Source: Aphanomyces cochlioides (taxonomy: Eukaryota > Oomycota > Saprolegniomycetes > Saprolegniales > Verrucalvaceae). Taken from it: a stretch of DNA of 64,000 nt. The notes under the pieces are model-generated. The model did no database searches. It was given only the letters and a program-made list of their open reading frames with translations, and was not told where the DNA came from. Where the stretch lies: positions 62,001-126,000 of the forward strand of contig JAHQRK010000020.1 in assembly GCA_019828595.1 (NCBI GenBank). Reading direction: 5' to 3'. Below, piece by piece: positions 9,396 to 20,982 of this stretch. Position numbers and translations under genes: made by a program. The stretch's first letter is position 1; each line of letters starts with the position of its first letter.

Positions 9396-11189
9396 TCAGA
9401 ACGGATTTAAAATTGAGCGGACGGACATGGGACTCGAAATGCGCAACTGCGCTAGCTTGGCTATGAGACGTGGGTCCAACTCCGATTGTTTATGTCGCTC
9501 GGGTCGATCGAAGACGAGAGTCATGCGCTCGTAGCCTGATTGGGGCCTGTCAAAGACCAGTTGAATAGGTGCCGTGGATCGGCCAAATCCCCATTTGAGG
9601 TGCGGGGGTGAAGGAGGAGGTGGCAGCGAATATCTATTTTGTTGCAATGATTGCTCGAGCTCATGCCACGTCCGAAGGAGACGCATAAAGACGTCGACCT
9701 CGAGATCGGCACTCGCCCATGCATACCGCCATTGAAGAATTGCACCGACACGGTCAGACATGTGCAGGCGGATGCGAAACTCGGCATTCAACTGTGTCGA
9801 ATATACCAAGCGGACCATTTTCTCACGGGCAGAAGCAGGTAGCAATTTTTGAAACCACTCCACGTTCGAATCAAATTTCACCAAAGATGGGTCTTCCCGG
9901 CGCACTCGACCAGTGACTTTTTCACGATGATGTCGAGCTTTGCTTTGGGCCTGGGTTAGTTTCCGAACGTCTTCAGTACTCCATTGCTTTCCCAAAACTG
10001 GGGGGCGCATCCACGCCCCACGGTCCAATATGGTCAAGTCTTCGTGCGTCTCAGCCAAAAGCGATGGGTACGAAAACTGGGGCCTCTGCTTTTGACCACC
10101 CCGTTTTTTCTTGAGACATTGACGTCGTGTATGGCCTTGGCTTGAACAGACTGGACAAAACCAGTCACCTTCAGGAACTTCAAGAAGTGGAGGGTTCAAA
10201 CAATAAAGATGATACTCGTCATCGCAGCAGTCGCACAATATGATCTGGGACAAATTTGTATCACCAGCACATAGGCGGCAGGCTTTTTCTTGATCAAATG
10301 GAGTTTGCAAGCAACTTGGGCATAGCCACGGGTTGACGTTTACAACATGATCGCGGGGAAGACAATCAGTGTGAAAGACTGATGGACATCGATCGCAGCA
10401 AATCAATTCACCTTGCTTTCCGCAAACTTCGCATTGTGTTCGATTGTTCGGCGCATCGGTGTGCATTACAGTCCATGGAGGGATGCTAAGATCTGCCATG
10501 CTTAAACCATTCGGCAGATGAACTGGAAGTCGGACTGGCGATGAAGGCGCTGACGGGGCTGGAGAAGTGCTCGGCGTGCTTGGCTCGCTGGTTGTACTCG
10601 ACGCATCACTTTCACTTTCTACAAATTCTCGTTTAAGAGCACGACGAGTGGACACAGAGTACCTCCTTGAGACGCACTTCGCTTCTTTCCTCGCGATGGT
10701 GGTGGGACAGCGATGAAGACGCCGTCGTAGTGATGGATTTGAATTTTGATTGGCCGAGAGATGGTTGGGATGGCCATATACCCATCATCAACCTTCTTCA
10801 GACGAATACGAAGTGACCGAGGGGTATATGAAGGCCTCCTGGACGTTGTCTGTTCCGATTCGTCGTCAATTTGTTCGTCTTCTGTGTGTGCTGCGTTCGC
10901 GTTTTGCTTTCGACGCGACTGAGGAGGTGATGGCGTGGAAGGTTTGGATGGTTTCACAGCAGCTTGATTTCCTCTTCTGCGTTTGCACGTGCACGTGTCT
11001 CGAATGACGCGTTCCGTCGTGCGGACACTCTTCGTCGGTGGTACAAGACCAATAGTATTGTCCAGCGACACGACTGGATGGAGTATGAGACCGGTAAGCC
11101 ACACGAGATGGTCTCGTACCTCGACTTTTGCCACACATTTCACATACCTCATAGTGCATTTGCACTACGCTTCGTCCGACTTTCAACAT
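9396..11189 (-). CDS. Double PHD-finger nuclear protein
   Basis: Modelled as exons 11189-11045, 10998-10663 and 10618-9396, 567 residues. A disordered basic/Ser-rich region precedes two adjacent PHD fingers. The first runs CEVCGKQGELICCDRC ... HTDC ... WLCPSC, the second CRLCAGD ... LCDCCDDEYHLYC ... WFCPVC. Both keep the C4HC3 ligand pattern. The C-terminal ~250 residues are helical and charged, with no recognised domain. PHD pairs read histone H3 tails, so a chromatin role is inferred. The 44-nt intron 10662-10619 is firm. The first intron has two equally phased options (11044-10999 or 11119-11074). I prefer the former because it keeps an N-terminal CEMC..CTC cysteine group with a coherent linker. 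Confidence 0.75.
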
Positions 11190-11714
11190 GGTTGTTCCTA
11201 TTTGATGGAGAAGGGGCAATTGCGTCGATTCAAGCGAGGGGACCAACGCAAACGGCGATAATTCTAACAGGGGGTGGATCCGACAACGCAAGACTACGAC
11301 GGAATGCGCGGCGTCAACACAATAGGCTGCTTAAATGACGCGAATCGAGGGAAAGGGTGGCGCTCGCGGCACGTCCAGCTGGAGATTTGCGCGGTGTAAA
11401 CGAAATAAGAAACTAACTTGACCGACCGGATGACAACCAGTGGGACGAGCGCTTCAGATGCTTCGTTGGGAAATAAATTGAACTGACATACAAAATTCAA
11501 GTATAACAGTGTGGGAATTAAAACTAATTCAGTGCGCATCAAGTGCGCCCCTCATGATTCCTTGGCGAAGAAAGTGGGGGGAAGACCGAGAGGGAGAGAA
11601 CACGACCACTCTTGCCTTTGTTGTGGGCTGGATCTTGGAGTCGACTTTCCCTCTACAAGCTGTTGATTTGGGTACACTCATGAAGGATGGCCCAAAGCGT
11701 CATCTATTCCATTA
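11190..11714. other. Intergenic, no gene recognised
   Basis: 525 bp upstream of the PHD gene and up to the MITE terminus. Frames on both strands are short or need non-ATG starts. The part next to 11190 is presumably the PHD gene promoter. Confidence 0.35.
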
Positions 11715-12348
11715 CTACTCTGGAACAAAATATAAGGAAATTTCCACTCAATCGTGCACAACTTTCGCAAATTTTGACCAATCACTACAAAGTGGGTTTC
11801 GTGATGTCAGTCAAATTGTACTGAATCTAACGAGGCAAACCAATCATCGTCGCGATGAACTATGAAGGAGTTTCAAGCTCACAAAGGATCCATACTTTAT
11901 TTCATATAAAATATAGGATGATATATATAAAATTTTGTATGCTATACAAATTTCATGTATAAATTTTACTGTCATGTTGTTGCGAGGCTGTTGTTGCAAG
12001 GCCATGCTAACAATATCAAAGACCATGAACCTCGCATCGATTTTGTCTCCAGTCCCAAGTAAACGCCGAAATCTTTCCACACAAGAGCGCTTTGCAGTTA
12101 TGAGCTCTCTGCTGACTAACTGTTCTAATATAAATCAACGCATGTGACAATAGAGAACTTTCGGTGGCCCAAACTTTGACTTTAGATAGACATTTGCCTG
12201 TATAAAATGATATACCTGTACAAATGCATAGTCGAGATTCAGCCCTAAGTCGAGATTAGATTGCCTTAGTGGCGTCCTAAGTCGAAGTCGTTTTTGACTT
12301 ATACATAGGACATTTAGGATGTGAGCACTGCAGTCAGTTCAATTTTGA

Positions 12349-13062
12349 ATGGAGCAGCCTGTGACCACTCCATCTGACGAAAGCAGCGAGGCGATTGAAG
12401 CGCCCCGCTGCGGCAAATTCTCATGCCACCACGACATTCAGCTTCTTCAACAAGTTTCTATTGTCCGACCGTGGGAAGCCGACCGTGGCAAGCTAACCAC
12501 CGCATGGGACGAGATAGCGGCCCAGTTGTGTCGACATCCAGGCTTTGGAATGAACAAGAAAGCTGTGGCCCTGAAGGCAAGGTTTGAATCGATTATGCCT
12601 AAGTTTATCAAAGGGGAGAAACTGTCCCTACGACAATCAGGGACGACCAAGGAGTATGATGAGCGTGAGGTTCTCCTCACAGACATCAGGACACGCATGG
12701 ACGACCACGAACAAGTTGGAGCAGCGACCCGTGAAGCTGCCAAGCGGAAATTAGAGGGTATCCAAAACTCTGGCCTTGTTATGCGTCAACTAGCAATGAA
12801 TGAATTGGCGTCAAGTGATGGCAATGTACCCGGCAAGAAGAAGACCAAACGCCCTGCACCATCTGTGAACATCAACGCTCTTGTGGAATCAATCCAAACC
12901 GCAATCGAGGACAAAAAAGAACGAGAGAAGAGGATGGAGGAAATCGCTGTCCAGCGCTTGGAATTCGATCGACAACAAGCCTCCCGGCAAGCCGCGCAGT
13001 ACGACGCAAACCAGCGCATGACATTGCAGCTTCTTCAAGCTTTCTTGAAAAAAATGGAATAA
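12349..13062 (+). CDS. Harbinger Myb/SANT-like DNA-binding partner protein
   Basis: 237 residues, intact, starting at the ATG at 12349. Residues ~25-85 resemble the trihelix/Myb-SANT-like fold of PIF/Harbinger accessory proteins (HDIQLLQQV..RPWEADRGK..AWDEIAAQL, then KKAVALKARFESIMPKF). The C-terminal third is a charged coiled coil (about residues 180-237) that could mediate oligomerisation. In this superfamily the protein binds terminal repeats and helps bring the transposase to DNA; that role is inferred here. It is convergent with the transposase remnant and lies wholly inside the element. No frame damage is visible, unlike the transposase. Confidence 0.75.
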   Translation: MEQPVTTPSDESSEAIEAPRCGKFSCHHDIQLLQQVSIVRPWEADRGKLTTAWDEIAAQLCRHPGFGMNKKAVALKARFESIMPKFIKGEKLSLRQSGTTKEYDEREVLLTDIRTRMDDHEQVGAATREAAKRKLEGIQNSGLVMRQLAMNELASSDGNVPGKKKTKRPAPSVNINALVESIQTAIEDKKEREKRMEEIAVQRLEFDRQQASRQAAQYDANQRMTLQLLQAFLKKME

Positions 13063-13224
13063 AAATATAAGTCCATAAATACCTTATCTTTATCTATTTA
13101 GGCACAAAAGGGTACTAAATAGTACTCCAAATAGACCGCGTACTATACACTAAATTTAGGAAAGTTCTAAATTACTTTATTTCATCAAAATGCAATATTC
13201 AATTTAATTTTTTTGAAACAAGTC

Positions 13225-14394
13225 CTACGTAGTCAAGAGATCGTCGAGTGCTGGTGGAGCTACACCAAAGTATTGAGAGACCTGGTTTCCCTGTGGCTTC
13301 AAACAAGTTTTGCAGTTGGTAAGAAGCGTTGCGACGAGCCAGAAAACGCCCACTGGTGAGCTCCGTACTCTCATTTTCTTGTCAAAACTGATGTGACCCC
13401 ATAGACTCTTGATGATGTGAAAGCTCCATTCGACGGATTCTCGGACGGCACTCATCGATGAGTTGAAGGCAGCCTCGTTTGATCCAAAAGAAGCATTCGG
13501 AAAAGGGCTGGCCAAACCCTGTTGACAACCATATGCTGGATCGCCGTACAAGCAGTATTCACGCAGAGAGACATTGCCATGTAAAATGTCCAAAACACCA
13601 CTCATCGATAGAACCGTGCAATCATGTCTTCGCCCTTCTACAGGGCCATACATAGATATAATCAAGCCATCGGGAACGACAATGCCTTGCCAATTAAGGC
13701 AATGCCTTCTAGGATGGCCATTGTAGACAGACCGTTGTAGATTTTCTCCGCAGATGCATTGAGTCGTGGCGTTGGACGAGATATGAACTGTTTAGTTCCA
13801 TCGATGAAACCGATACAAGATTTCAAGCCACTGAGACCACTCCGCACCTCAATAGCTTTAGCATACTCGGCTATAAAGTATTAGGAAGACATCAAGACAA
13901 GACTTACCACAACGAGCCGTCATCAACCTTTCGTGGAAGTACAGTATTTTTGTGAAAGCTTTGTGCATGAGTTGAATTGTTTCCATGATAATCCGACTGC
14001 AGGCCTCAACTGAGCGCCCAAACTTATTCGCCGTCGTAAACAGACGCGACGGCTCTGTCATTCGTCGACATACGAGTGCTAACGCTTCTAAAGCATCAAC
14101 GCTGTCCTTCGACGGAGTAACAATGAAATGTGGCAACTGAAGTTTGATAGAAAGGGTTTGCAGCTGAGAAATAGTGAAACGGTAGTTGTGAATCGCCGTT
14201 CCGTCGTCCAAGAAGTGATTGAAGGAATTGTTGTAACAGACTAATGGCCGCTCAGATCGTGAGCGAAACACGTTGTGAGATATCAGGATATCCATGATCG
14301 ATAAGAACTCGTCAATGTCTCCTGTACAGGCTTGCAAGACACCAGCAATCAGGCTTACCGTCTCCGTGGACGTCAGTATTCGAGGGAGCACCAT
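13225..14394 (-). pseudogene. Harbinger DDE transposase, single frameshift
   Basis: The frame opens at 14394 (MVLPRIL), with one intron of about 44 nt that uses the GTAAGTC donor near 13908. The DDE domain follows. The catalytic residues are recognisable as GFIDGT (first D), LYGDPAYG (second D) and VRESVEWSF (E). Between the first two, the reading frame slips near an A4 run (minus strand, 13742-13745). Upstream it reads LNASAEK; downstream the family motif YNGHPRRH continues in another frame. A single lost A would explain it. As it stands, the product would end within about 25 codons of the slip. Assigned as a recently inactivated autonomous copy. Confidence 0.7.
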
Positions 14395-14620
14395 TTCGTG
14401 AAGTGAAAGTCACAGTCTAGGGTTGTCAAATCTGTGTCTAGGACATATCCTAACTCTAAGTCTAAGATGTACCGAAAGAGGAATTTCTCCAATGTCGACT
14501 TCGGGTTAAAATCCTTAAGTCAAAGTCAAAGTTGGGCTTACCGAAAGGTCTCTAATATTTCCTTATATTTTGTTCCACTTTGACAGTGGATTTTTCCTTA
14601 TATTTTGTTCCAGAGTAGTA

Positions 14621-15961
14621 CAGAAAAGCCTCCCACGAGGAAATCTTATCATACAGTATGAACAGTTGAAATCAATAAGTATTAAATGACAAAGGTATTA
14701 TTAAGTGTGTTACTGTTTTGCCATTGGTGAGAATATTTGGAGGCTGAGCAGTAAATCAAAAGGTTCATTATGAGATTATTTATGATGGATAAAATTGAAA
14801 GCAGAGTACACACGAGAAAATGCTGAATGATTGGAAACAAGGACAAGTTGAATAGGCGTGAGTGTAAGGTTAGAATCTAGTCACGAGACGATCAAAACCA
14901 ACAAACTCATTTCTTATGGTGATTACATGGGCAGCTGGTGAGTATTCGATATGGTCATCTCAGATTGGATACTTGGACTATGATATATTATGTACTGTCA
15001 AAAGTAATATTTGAACCTCTGAAAAATGCGTTTCTTCGTGGGGGGCTTCACTGTACTCCACTGAGACACATCTGCTGTGGATGCCCCTCTTCGCGATTCA
15101 CAATGCCTCTGGGGGGGACGTTGGGCACATTAATCGCCCCAGCGAACAACATATACGGAATCATGTTCATAAGGAATCCTTATGAACATGATTCCGCTAT
15201 GGAAGACATTGACGGAAGGAAGCGCCATAGTGGGTGTACATGACGAAGAACCGAGCACACCATATGACATCCAGATAAATGCCAGGATTCCTCAACGGCA
15301 CATTGTCATACGTACAGAAAGAAAACTCCAGGGGCGATCAGCTAACAGGAGCTCGTCGTAGCGTGTTTGTACAGGGTGCATCATGTCATTTTACGCTTGA
15401 GGACCCCCCACACAATGTGACAATGAGGTTTATGTTACAATGCCAGGGAGTTCACAACCTCCGTGTCACGATTATTCCCCTCACAGGATTGTTCATTTTG
15501 AGATCTTTAAGCAAGACGTGACAACAACCGAGCGCTGGAAGCCATGCTAGAAAGTTGAGCGCCGACTCCATCACGCCACGGATAATGCCTGGTTCGTCCA
15601 TGGTCTGTTAGCTTGGAATTCTCCACGACAACTTTGTTTCGCAAATTTACAGGTAGTATACAACATGGAGCACAACCTACAGCGTCTTGGATAATCTCTT
15701 TAGGACGGAAGCACAGACATGGATGAACAGGGTCATTGAGCTCCTCCGTCGCAGGTTTCTCATCACGTTGCATGAAGTTCGCAACAGTGTTGTGGTATGG
15801 AGATGAAACAGCCACGATGGCATCCGGATATAGAATCATTGCCACAGTTTTCACTTGATTACAGTATGGTGGAGGTCAAATGTACATATTTTTGTTGAAC
15901 TGGGAAACCGGATACGATCATTTATAAACCCTATGAAACAGACAACTCCATTCATCTGGAG
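14621..15961. other. Gene-poor region between the transposon and kinesin-4
   Basis: About 1.3 kb. The best frames are 14938-15243 (plus, non-ATG start, no domain) and 15507-15839 (minus, ATG at 15839, 110 residues, no domain). The latter has some protein character and might be a small gene or a decayed fragment, but I cannot support a function. The final ~120 bp form the kinesin promoter. It contains the palindrome listed separately. Confidence 0.35.
15156..15196. repeat. 41-bp near-perfect palindrome (19-bp arms)
   Basis: The arm CGGAATCATGTTCATAAGG is followed by the 3-nt loop AAT and then the exact reverse complement, ending GATTCCG. As single-stranded DNA or RNA it would form a 19-bp hairpin. 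No related copy was noticed in the window. Confidence 0.9.
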
Positions 15962-18900
15962 ATGAATGACAAGAGCGCGCGAGGACAATGCGTCGAGGTG
16001 GCTGTCCGCGTGCGTCCGTTCCTTCCTAAGGAATTGATTCACCCGAGCAATGCCTTGAATGGGAGCACGGTCGGCTCTGTCACGATTGACAAAGAGTATC
16101 AATCGATCCAAGTCACATCGGCGTCAACAACAGCCTCGTTCTGTTTTGATCATGTGCTTGGCCCAGAATGCACACAAGCGCAAATGTTCGACCAAGTCTT
16201 ACAGGTATGCAAGTCCTTGGTGACGTGCAGAGCTTATAATGTGATTGCTGTAGCCCAAACTGTCCAATTTCCTCAATGGTTTGATTCACATCGTGCATGT
16301 CCTTTCCTTACACATTGTCATTCTAGGCTTTAACACAACCGTCATTGGGTATGGGCAAACTGCAAGCGGCAAATCCCATACTATCGGAAGCGGATTAACC
16401 AACCAAACAGAGGAGCATTGGGGTCTCATCCCTCGTATGCTCCATGAGATATTCCGGAAAGTACATGCCGACAAGATGGACGCGCAACTGCATGTTTCGT
16501 TTCTTGAAATTTACGGCGAAGATATTCACGACCTTCTGCTTCCGATATCGAATGCCAAGACTCCACGAACACCGCTCAATTTGCGTCAGGATCGAACTGG
16601 AGTTTTTGTTCAAGGCGCTCGAGAGGTATGATGCTCTCCTATGTGTTAGTAGAGTCACAACTTCGAAATAGGTGGCTGTAGCAACTGCTGAGGCTGCACT
16701 TGAGCAACTGCGCGTGGGTTGTTTGACCCGTATAACTGGAAGCACTGAAATGAATGATGCGTCCAGTCGATCACATGCAGTGTACACTCTCACTTTGATT
16801 CAAAAGACCAAGCGTACACAACCAGAAGATGCTACTTTTATTGACACCATGACAACGATATCTAAATTCACGTTTGTTGACTTAGCTGGTAGTGAACGGT
16901 ATGACATGCTTGTTATTGTGAAGTGATCTCGTGTATCTAATCTATCTCAGGTTAAAGAAAACTATGGCAGAAGGAACAAGAATGAAAGAAGGCATTCAAA
17001 TCAACGGTAAATTCCTATATTCCTCCCAGGATCCTGACTTAGCTTCGTAGTCGGCCTTTTGGCCCTTGGCAACGTCATCAATGCATTGGGTGATGAACAA
17101 AATCAAAAGAAGGAAACATTCGTACCATATCGCTCTTCAAAGTTGACGCGTCTTTTACAAGATGCACTCGGTGGTAATAGTCGCACACTGTTCATGTAGG
17201 ACAAATATATTGCGCGGTTTCGATTAAACTCTCCTAGTGCATGTATCTCTCCAGCTATCGGAAACGCTGCAGAAAGTTTGAACACATTACAATATGCCAA
17301 TCGCGCGAAGAACATTCAAAACAAGGTGCGCTGAATAATCGTCTGAATTACCCAATACTTTTATCTAGGCTGTTAAAAATTTGGATCCAAGATCTGCCGA
17401 GGTTTCCAATTTGCACGCATATGTATCGATTCTTCAACGTGAATTGGTCCGGTCATTGTACTTGGACAAACAAGATGACGAAGGGAAACTGAGCGCCTTA
17501 CTCGCCGATGCAAAGATTCAGCAGTTTTTGAAAATGCTACGAGATAAAGATGCGCCACCAGTCGACCTCACAGTTGTGATCCCAGCGATTGAAGATAGCG
17601 ACAATCAAGACGAGATCGATGTTGCAAGAATCCCTACTTGTATCAGTTTGCTCGAGTGTGGATTGGAAAAAGAGGCCGTCGCAAACGACTTAGTGCAATG
17701 TGAAAGAGAAATTTACATCTCACGGCAAGCCTTGGAACTCAAACGCCGACGAGAAATTGCTCGCAGAGACACCTTGGAGCAACAACTGCGGTCGCTGGGG
17801 CTTGACCACTCAAAACATGAAGCGTTACAGCAGCAACTGAGTGCTCTTCATCAACGAAAACTCGAAGAGCCTCAAAATGAACTACTGAATCTCGAATGGA
17901 AGTCTATGCATGAAAAGTTTCAACCTTTGAAGAAAAAATATGCAGCTTGGACGTACACTAACGATCGGTAAGATTTCGCGAAAGCTTGTCTAAATTGCCT
18001 GAAGCTTGGAGGAAGCCAAGCGAGTTATTGAACAAGCCGGCGCCGAACTTCTTCACCTTGAAGACAGACTCAAAAAGCAACAACTTCTAGCCAAACATGT
18101 TATTGAGACCAAAAACGTTGAAATCGAACGATTGCGAAGATACCCAAAATCAACAACCAAATGGAGCCATTTAAGCTCAGTACAACACCTCAGCGATTTG
18201 GAGGTTTTGCAACATGCAATTGATGTGTTTCACGATATTCCAATAGAATATGTATGGAAGTGACATGGTGAAAAGAATACTGCGCCAACTCCAGGAGAGT
18301 GAAGTTAAAATTCTCGAATGGTTGGATAAACATGCAATTGACCCCAGCAATGAGATCCATCCTCAAGTCAAAGCCTATATCGATGAAATAGAGGTACTTC
18401 AATTGTTGTGGAGAGTGACTCAATACTTTGGACTTAGAGTCGTCTTCAGTACGAGGATGCTGAGTCAAGTCTCATGCAAGCACTCAGACGAAGAACAACT
18501 TCCTTGACCAGTTTTATGAGAAAAGGACCACTTGGAGATCCAGAAAAAATAGAGCTTCATGCAATTGACGAGTCAATTCAGACTCTCAGTGAAACCATGA
18601 AGCGCCTTGGATATTCCTCGCCATCTTCAATATCCAATCCTATGTCTGTTGAAGAAGCCGTCCGAATCATCAATGACCTTGTCGTCGTCTTGGAACACAG
18701 CAAGCGCATGGAGATGTGTGCTTTCTCCAGCAAAATCAATGAAGTTCCCACAAACAACCGAGGCGCTTCGTCGGCGCCTTCGTTGGCTTTGGTTAAGGAG
18801 GAGTTTGAAAGCCAAATCCACGCAATGAAACTTCAGCACGAAAAAGAAGTGATTGAAATCCTCAAGAACAAGGCAGATAATACCGACGTCTTTAAGGAAT

Positions 18901-20969
18901 TAGCAGCCAAAGAAAAAGAGGTGGCAGACTTGAAGGAACAAGTAAAAAGTTTAGCGCGTCAGGTGGAAGAAGGCAAACAACGTGAAGCAGCCTTTTCAGC
19001 TCTGAAAGTAAACGAAGCTTTTTTGGACGAATCTAACAATCGAATGTAGAGATACCAAGAGATGATGGATGAACTTGGCATTGACGACGATGACAGTGAA
19101 GAGCAACTTCGAGACATCACTGCAAAATGTCAAGAAGAATTTGAACAGCTCCTCCTTAAGAAGCAAGAATCATATGGAATCTTAGACAAATTGATGCAAG
19201 CCATCCGCTTGTGTGAACAGGCACTGGGCTTTCAAAGCCATGTCGAATTACCAAAGACTGCAAAATTGACTGAACAGATTCATTTGGCCCAAACGACTCT
19301 TACTGAACTGGAGAATACAGTAGCACAACGAGCGCTGTTACGTCTCCGTAATTTGAAAACTGCGTCAGATCTCTGTGAAGAAATGCAATTGGGCATAGTC
19401 GCCCCAGTTCCCGAGTCGTCGGACCATGAAGAAAAAATGTCCACTGAATTACACCATCAACTCATGCTTCAAGGCAAAATTGCTGAAGAATTACGAAGAT
19501 TACACAATGACATGTCGGTGTTTTCAATGTTCGACTCGATAGGCCAAAATAATGTCCGTGATATTGTGAATCTGACCACCCGCCTCTTGGCTGAAGGCAA
19601 TTTGCCTCTGGGCGAACAAGCCCTGGAAGACGATACCTTGTTGATCAAACTTCTCAATGAGATGAAAGAGAGTCGCTTGCGCAATATGGAAGAAATGATG
19701 CAAAACACACGATACCTCTTTCTGGAATTGCAATTTACGCCTGATGATCTCACGCAAATCGGACAAAGAGTTGTTGACCGCCTTTCATTCCCATTCGAAC
19801 CTTCGAATCTGATCGAGCGGCTGCTTGACACAGGTATACATTTCCAATTTACGTCAGACTTGAGATCTTGTATCAGGGGGCGTTATGGATTTCACAAGTC
19901 ATGGACTATCGTTCATGCATGCCCTTTTCTCGACGTACGCAATGTTTGACTGCTATTTGTAATTACCTGCATAGATTGCTGTCCATCCGAGAGTCGCGTA
20001 TTCAGACTCGGCGAAAACTAAAAGCTAAATGTGCTATTGCGGACAAAATGTACCAAGAAGCCATGGCTCAATGCAGGAGCTACTACTCTCCACCAAAAAT
20101 TGTCACTCCTGGCAACCAAGAGCGTGTAACAAATGGCGCTTTGACGGAATGGTGTGAACACGCCTCTCTTGGAACTTTCCGTGTTCGGAAAGCTGCTCAA
20201 GCTTCGCTCAGTATGATACATGAAGAGCTAGATGCATTTGGATTAGAAGAAGGAACGGATCGACTGGACTTTATTCTAGGCACGAAAGATACGTCCACTG
20301 GCAAAACTCACAGAAGACTCCTTGAAAAATACATGCAAGAGTCATCGCGATCAAAATTGTCTCCACTTTCGAACAAGAACGGGGCGTCCTTTTTGCATGA
20401 ATTAGACCCTTACGCTGCAGATCTGAATCCCATGTTGGCCCATGCTTTGGATAGCGAAGTGCAAAATCATCTTCAAGCTGAGCTCAAGGAATTCCAAATC
20501 CTTCAAGCTCTCTTAACGGATGCATACAAGCGTCTCACTTCGTTGGGAAGCATTATGAAATGCGTTACTCAAGTACGTAAAACATACCAACGCATCCTCA
20601 TACTATGCTACCTAGATCCGAGATTACAACAAAAAAATCGCCGAATTCGAGACTGCAGCAAGTGACAGCGATCGTTTGTTGGATCGCCGCAACAGCTCGC
20701 TTCGCCTCCTCGAAGAAGAAAAGTTTCGTAAAACTGCTGCAAAGAGATACCCTTTGTACGTTTCCCCGATGTATCTTATCATCACAATCGATTGTAGACT
20801 GGTCCAAAAAGTGCGCGAGGAAGTTGAAAAATGGACATCACAAACGACAGACGGTTTTGACTTGTCTATCCTCGGCCAAGAAATGCAAGATCTTTTGCTT
20901 GACACGATGAATTTGAACACAGACTTGATGCATCTCAGTCTCAACAACCGAAGATCCAAAAAAGTGTAG
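15962..20969 (+). CDS. Kinesin-4-type motor protein, 16 exons
   Basis: Exons: 15962-16204, 16254-16278, 16327-16625, 16672-16898, 16951-17006, 17051-17195, 17238-17325, 17369-17967, 18005-18251, 18295-18393, 18450-19007, 19050-19833, 19877-19934, 19975-20572, 20616-20755, 20798-20969; 1445 residues. The motor is N-terminal (~1-350). It shows the P-loop [12 protein letters not shown], switch [11 protein letters not shown], switch II DLAGSER and a neck [15 protein letters not shown]. The wording around [17 protein letters not shown] and [17 protein letters not shown] is typical of kinesin-4 (KIF4/KIF21/KIF27). A ~1000-residue coiled-coil stalk follows. Kinesin-4 motors limit microtubule plus-end growth in spindle midzones and cilia; which of these applies here is open. 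Exon 2 is a 25-nt micro-exon that restores SNFLNGFNTT. The stop lies 13 bp from the convergent kinesin's stop. Confidence 0.85.
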
Positions 20970-20982
20970 AATATAACCTAAA

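Larger units (their letters stand above)
12152..14553. mobile_element. PIF/Harbinger DNA transposon
   Basis: Imperfect ~32-bp terminal inverted repeats: left AGAGAACTTTCGGTGGCCC, right (reverse) AGAGACCTTTCGGTAAGCCC, both continuing into ACTTTGACTTT. The flanking 3-bp duplication is AAT (12149-12151, 14554-14556). Sub-terminal CTAAGTC-type repeats occur at both ends. It carries the two convergent genes typical of the superfamily: a Myb/SANT-like protein and a DDE transposase. It sits inside the MITE at 11715-14618. Confidence 0.75.
11715..14618. mobile_element. Mariner-type MITE (about 0.5 kb) interrupted by a Harbinger element
   Basis: Terminal inverted repeats begin CTACTCTGGAACAAAATATA on the left (11715) and end with the complement at 14618. 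They extend about 34 bp with two mismatches, through a TCCACT motif. Each end is flanked by TA (11713-11714, 14619-14620), the target duplication expected of Tc1/mariner elements. A further partial copy of the terminal sequence lies just inside the right end (about 14557-14577). Without the internal 2.4-kb insertion the element is about 0.5 kb and has no coding capacity, so it is a non-autonomous element. Confidence 0.7.

Noticed and set aside
14938..15243. 101-codon plus-strand frame
   Set aside because: Includes both arms of the 41-bp palindrome, has a non-ATG start and no domain; more likely chance.
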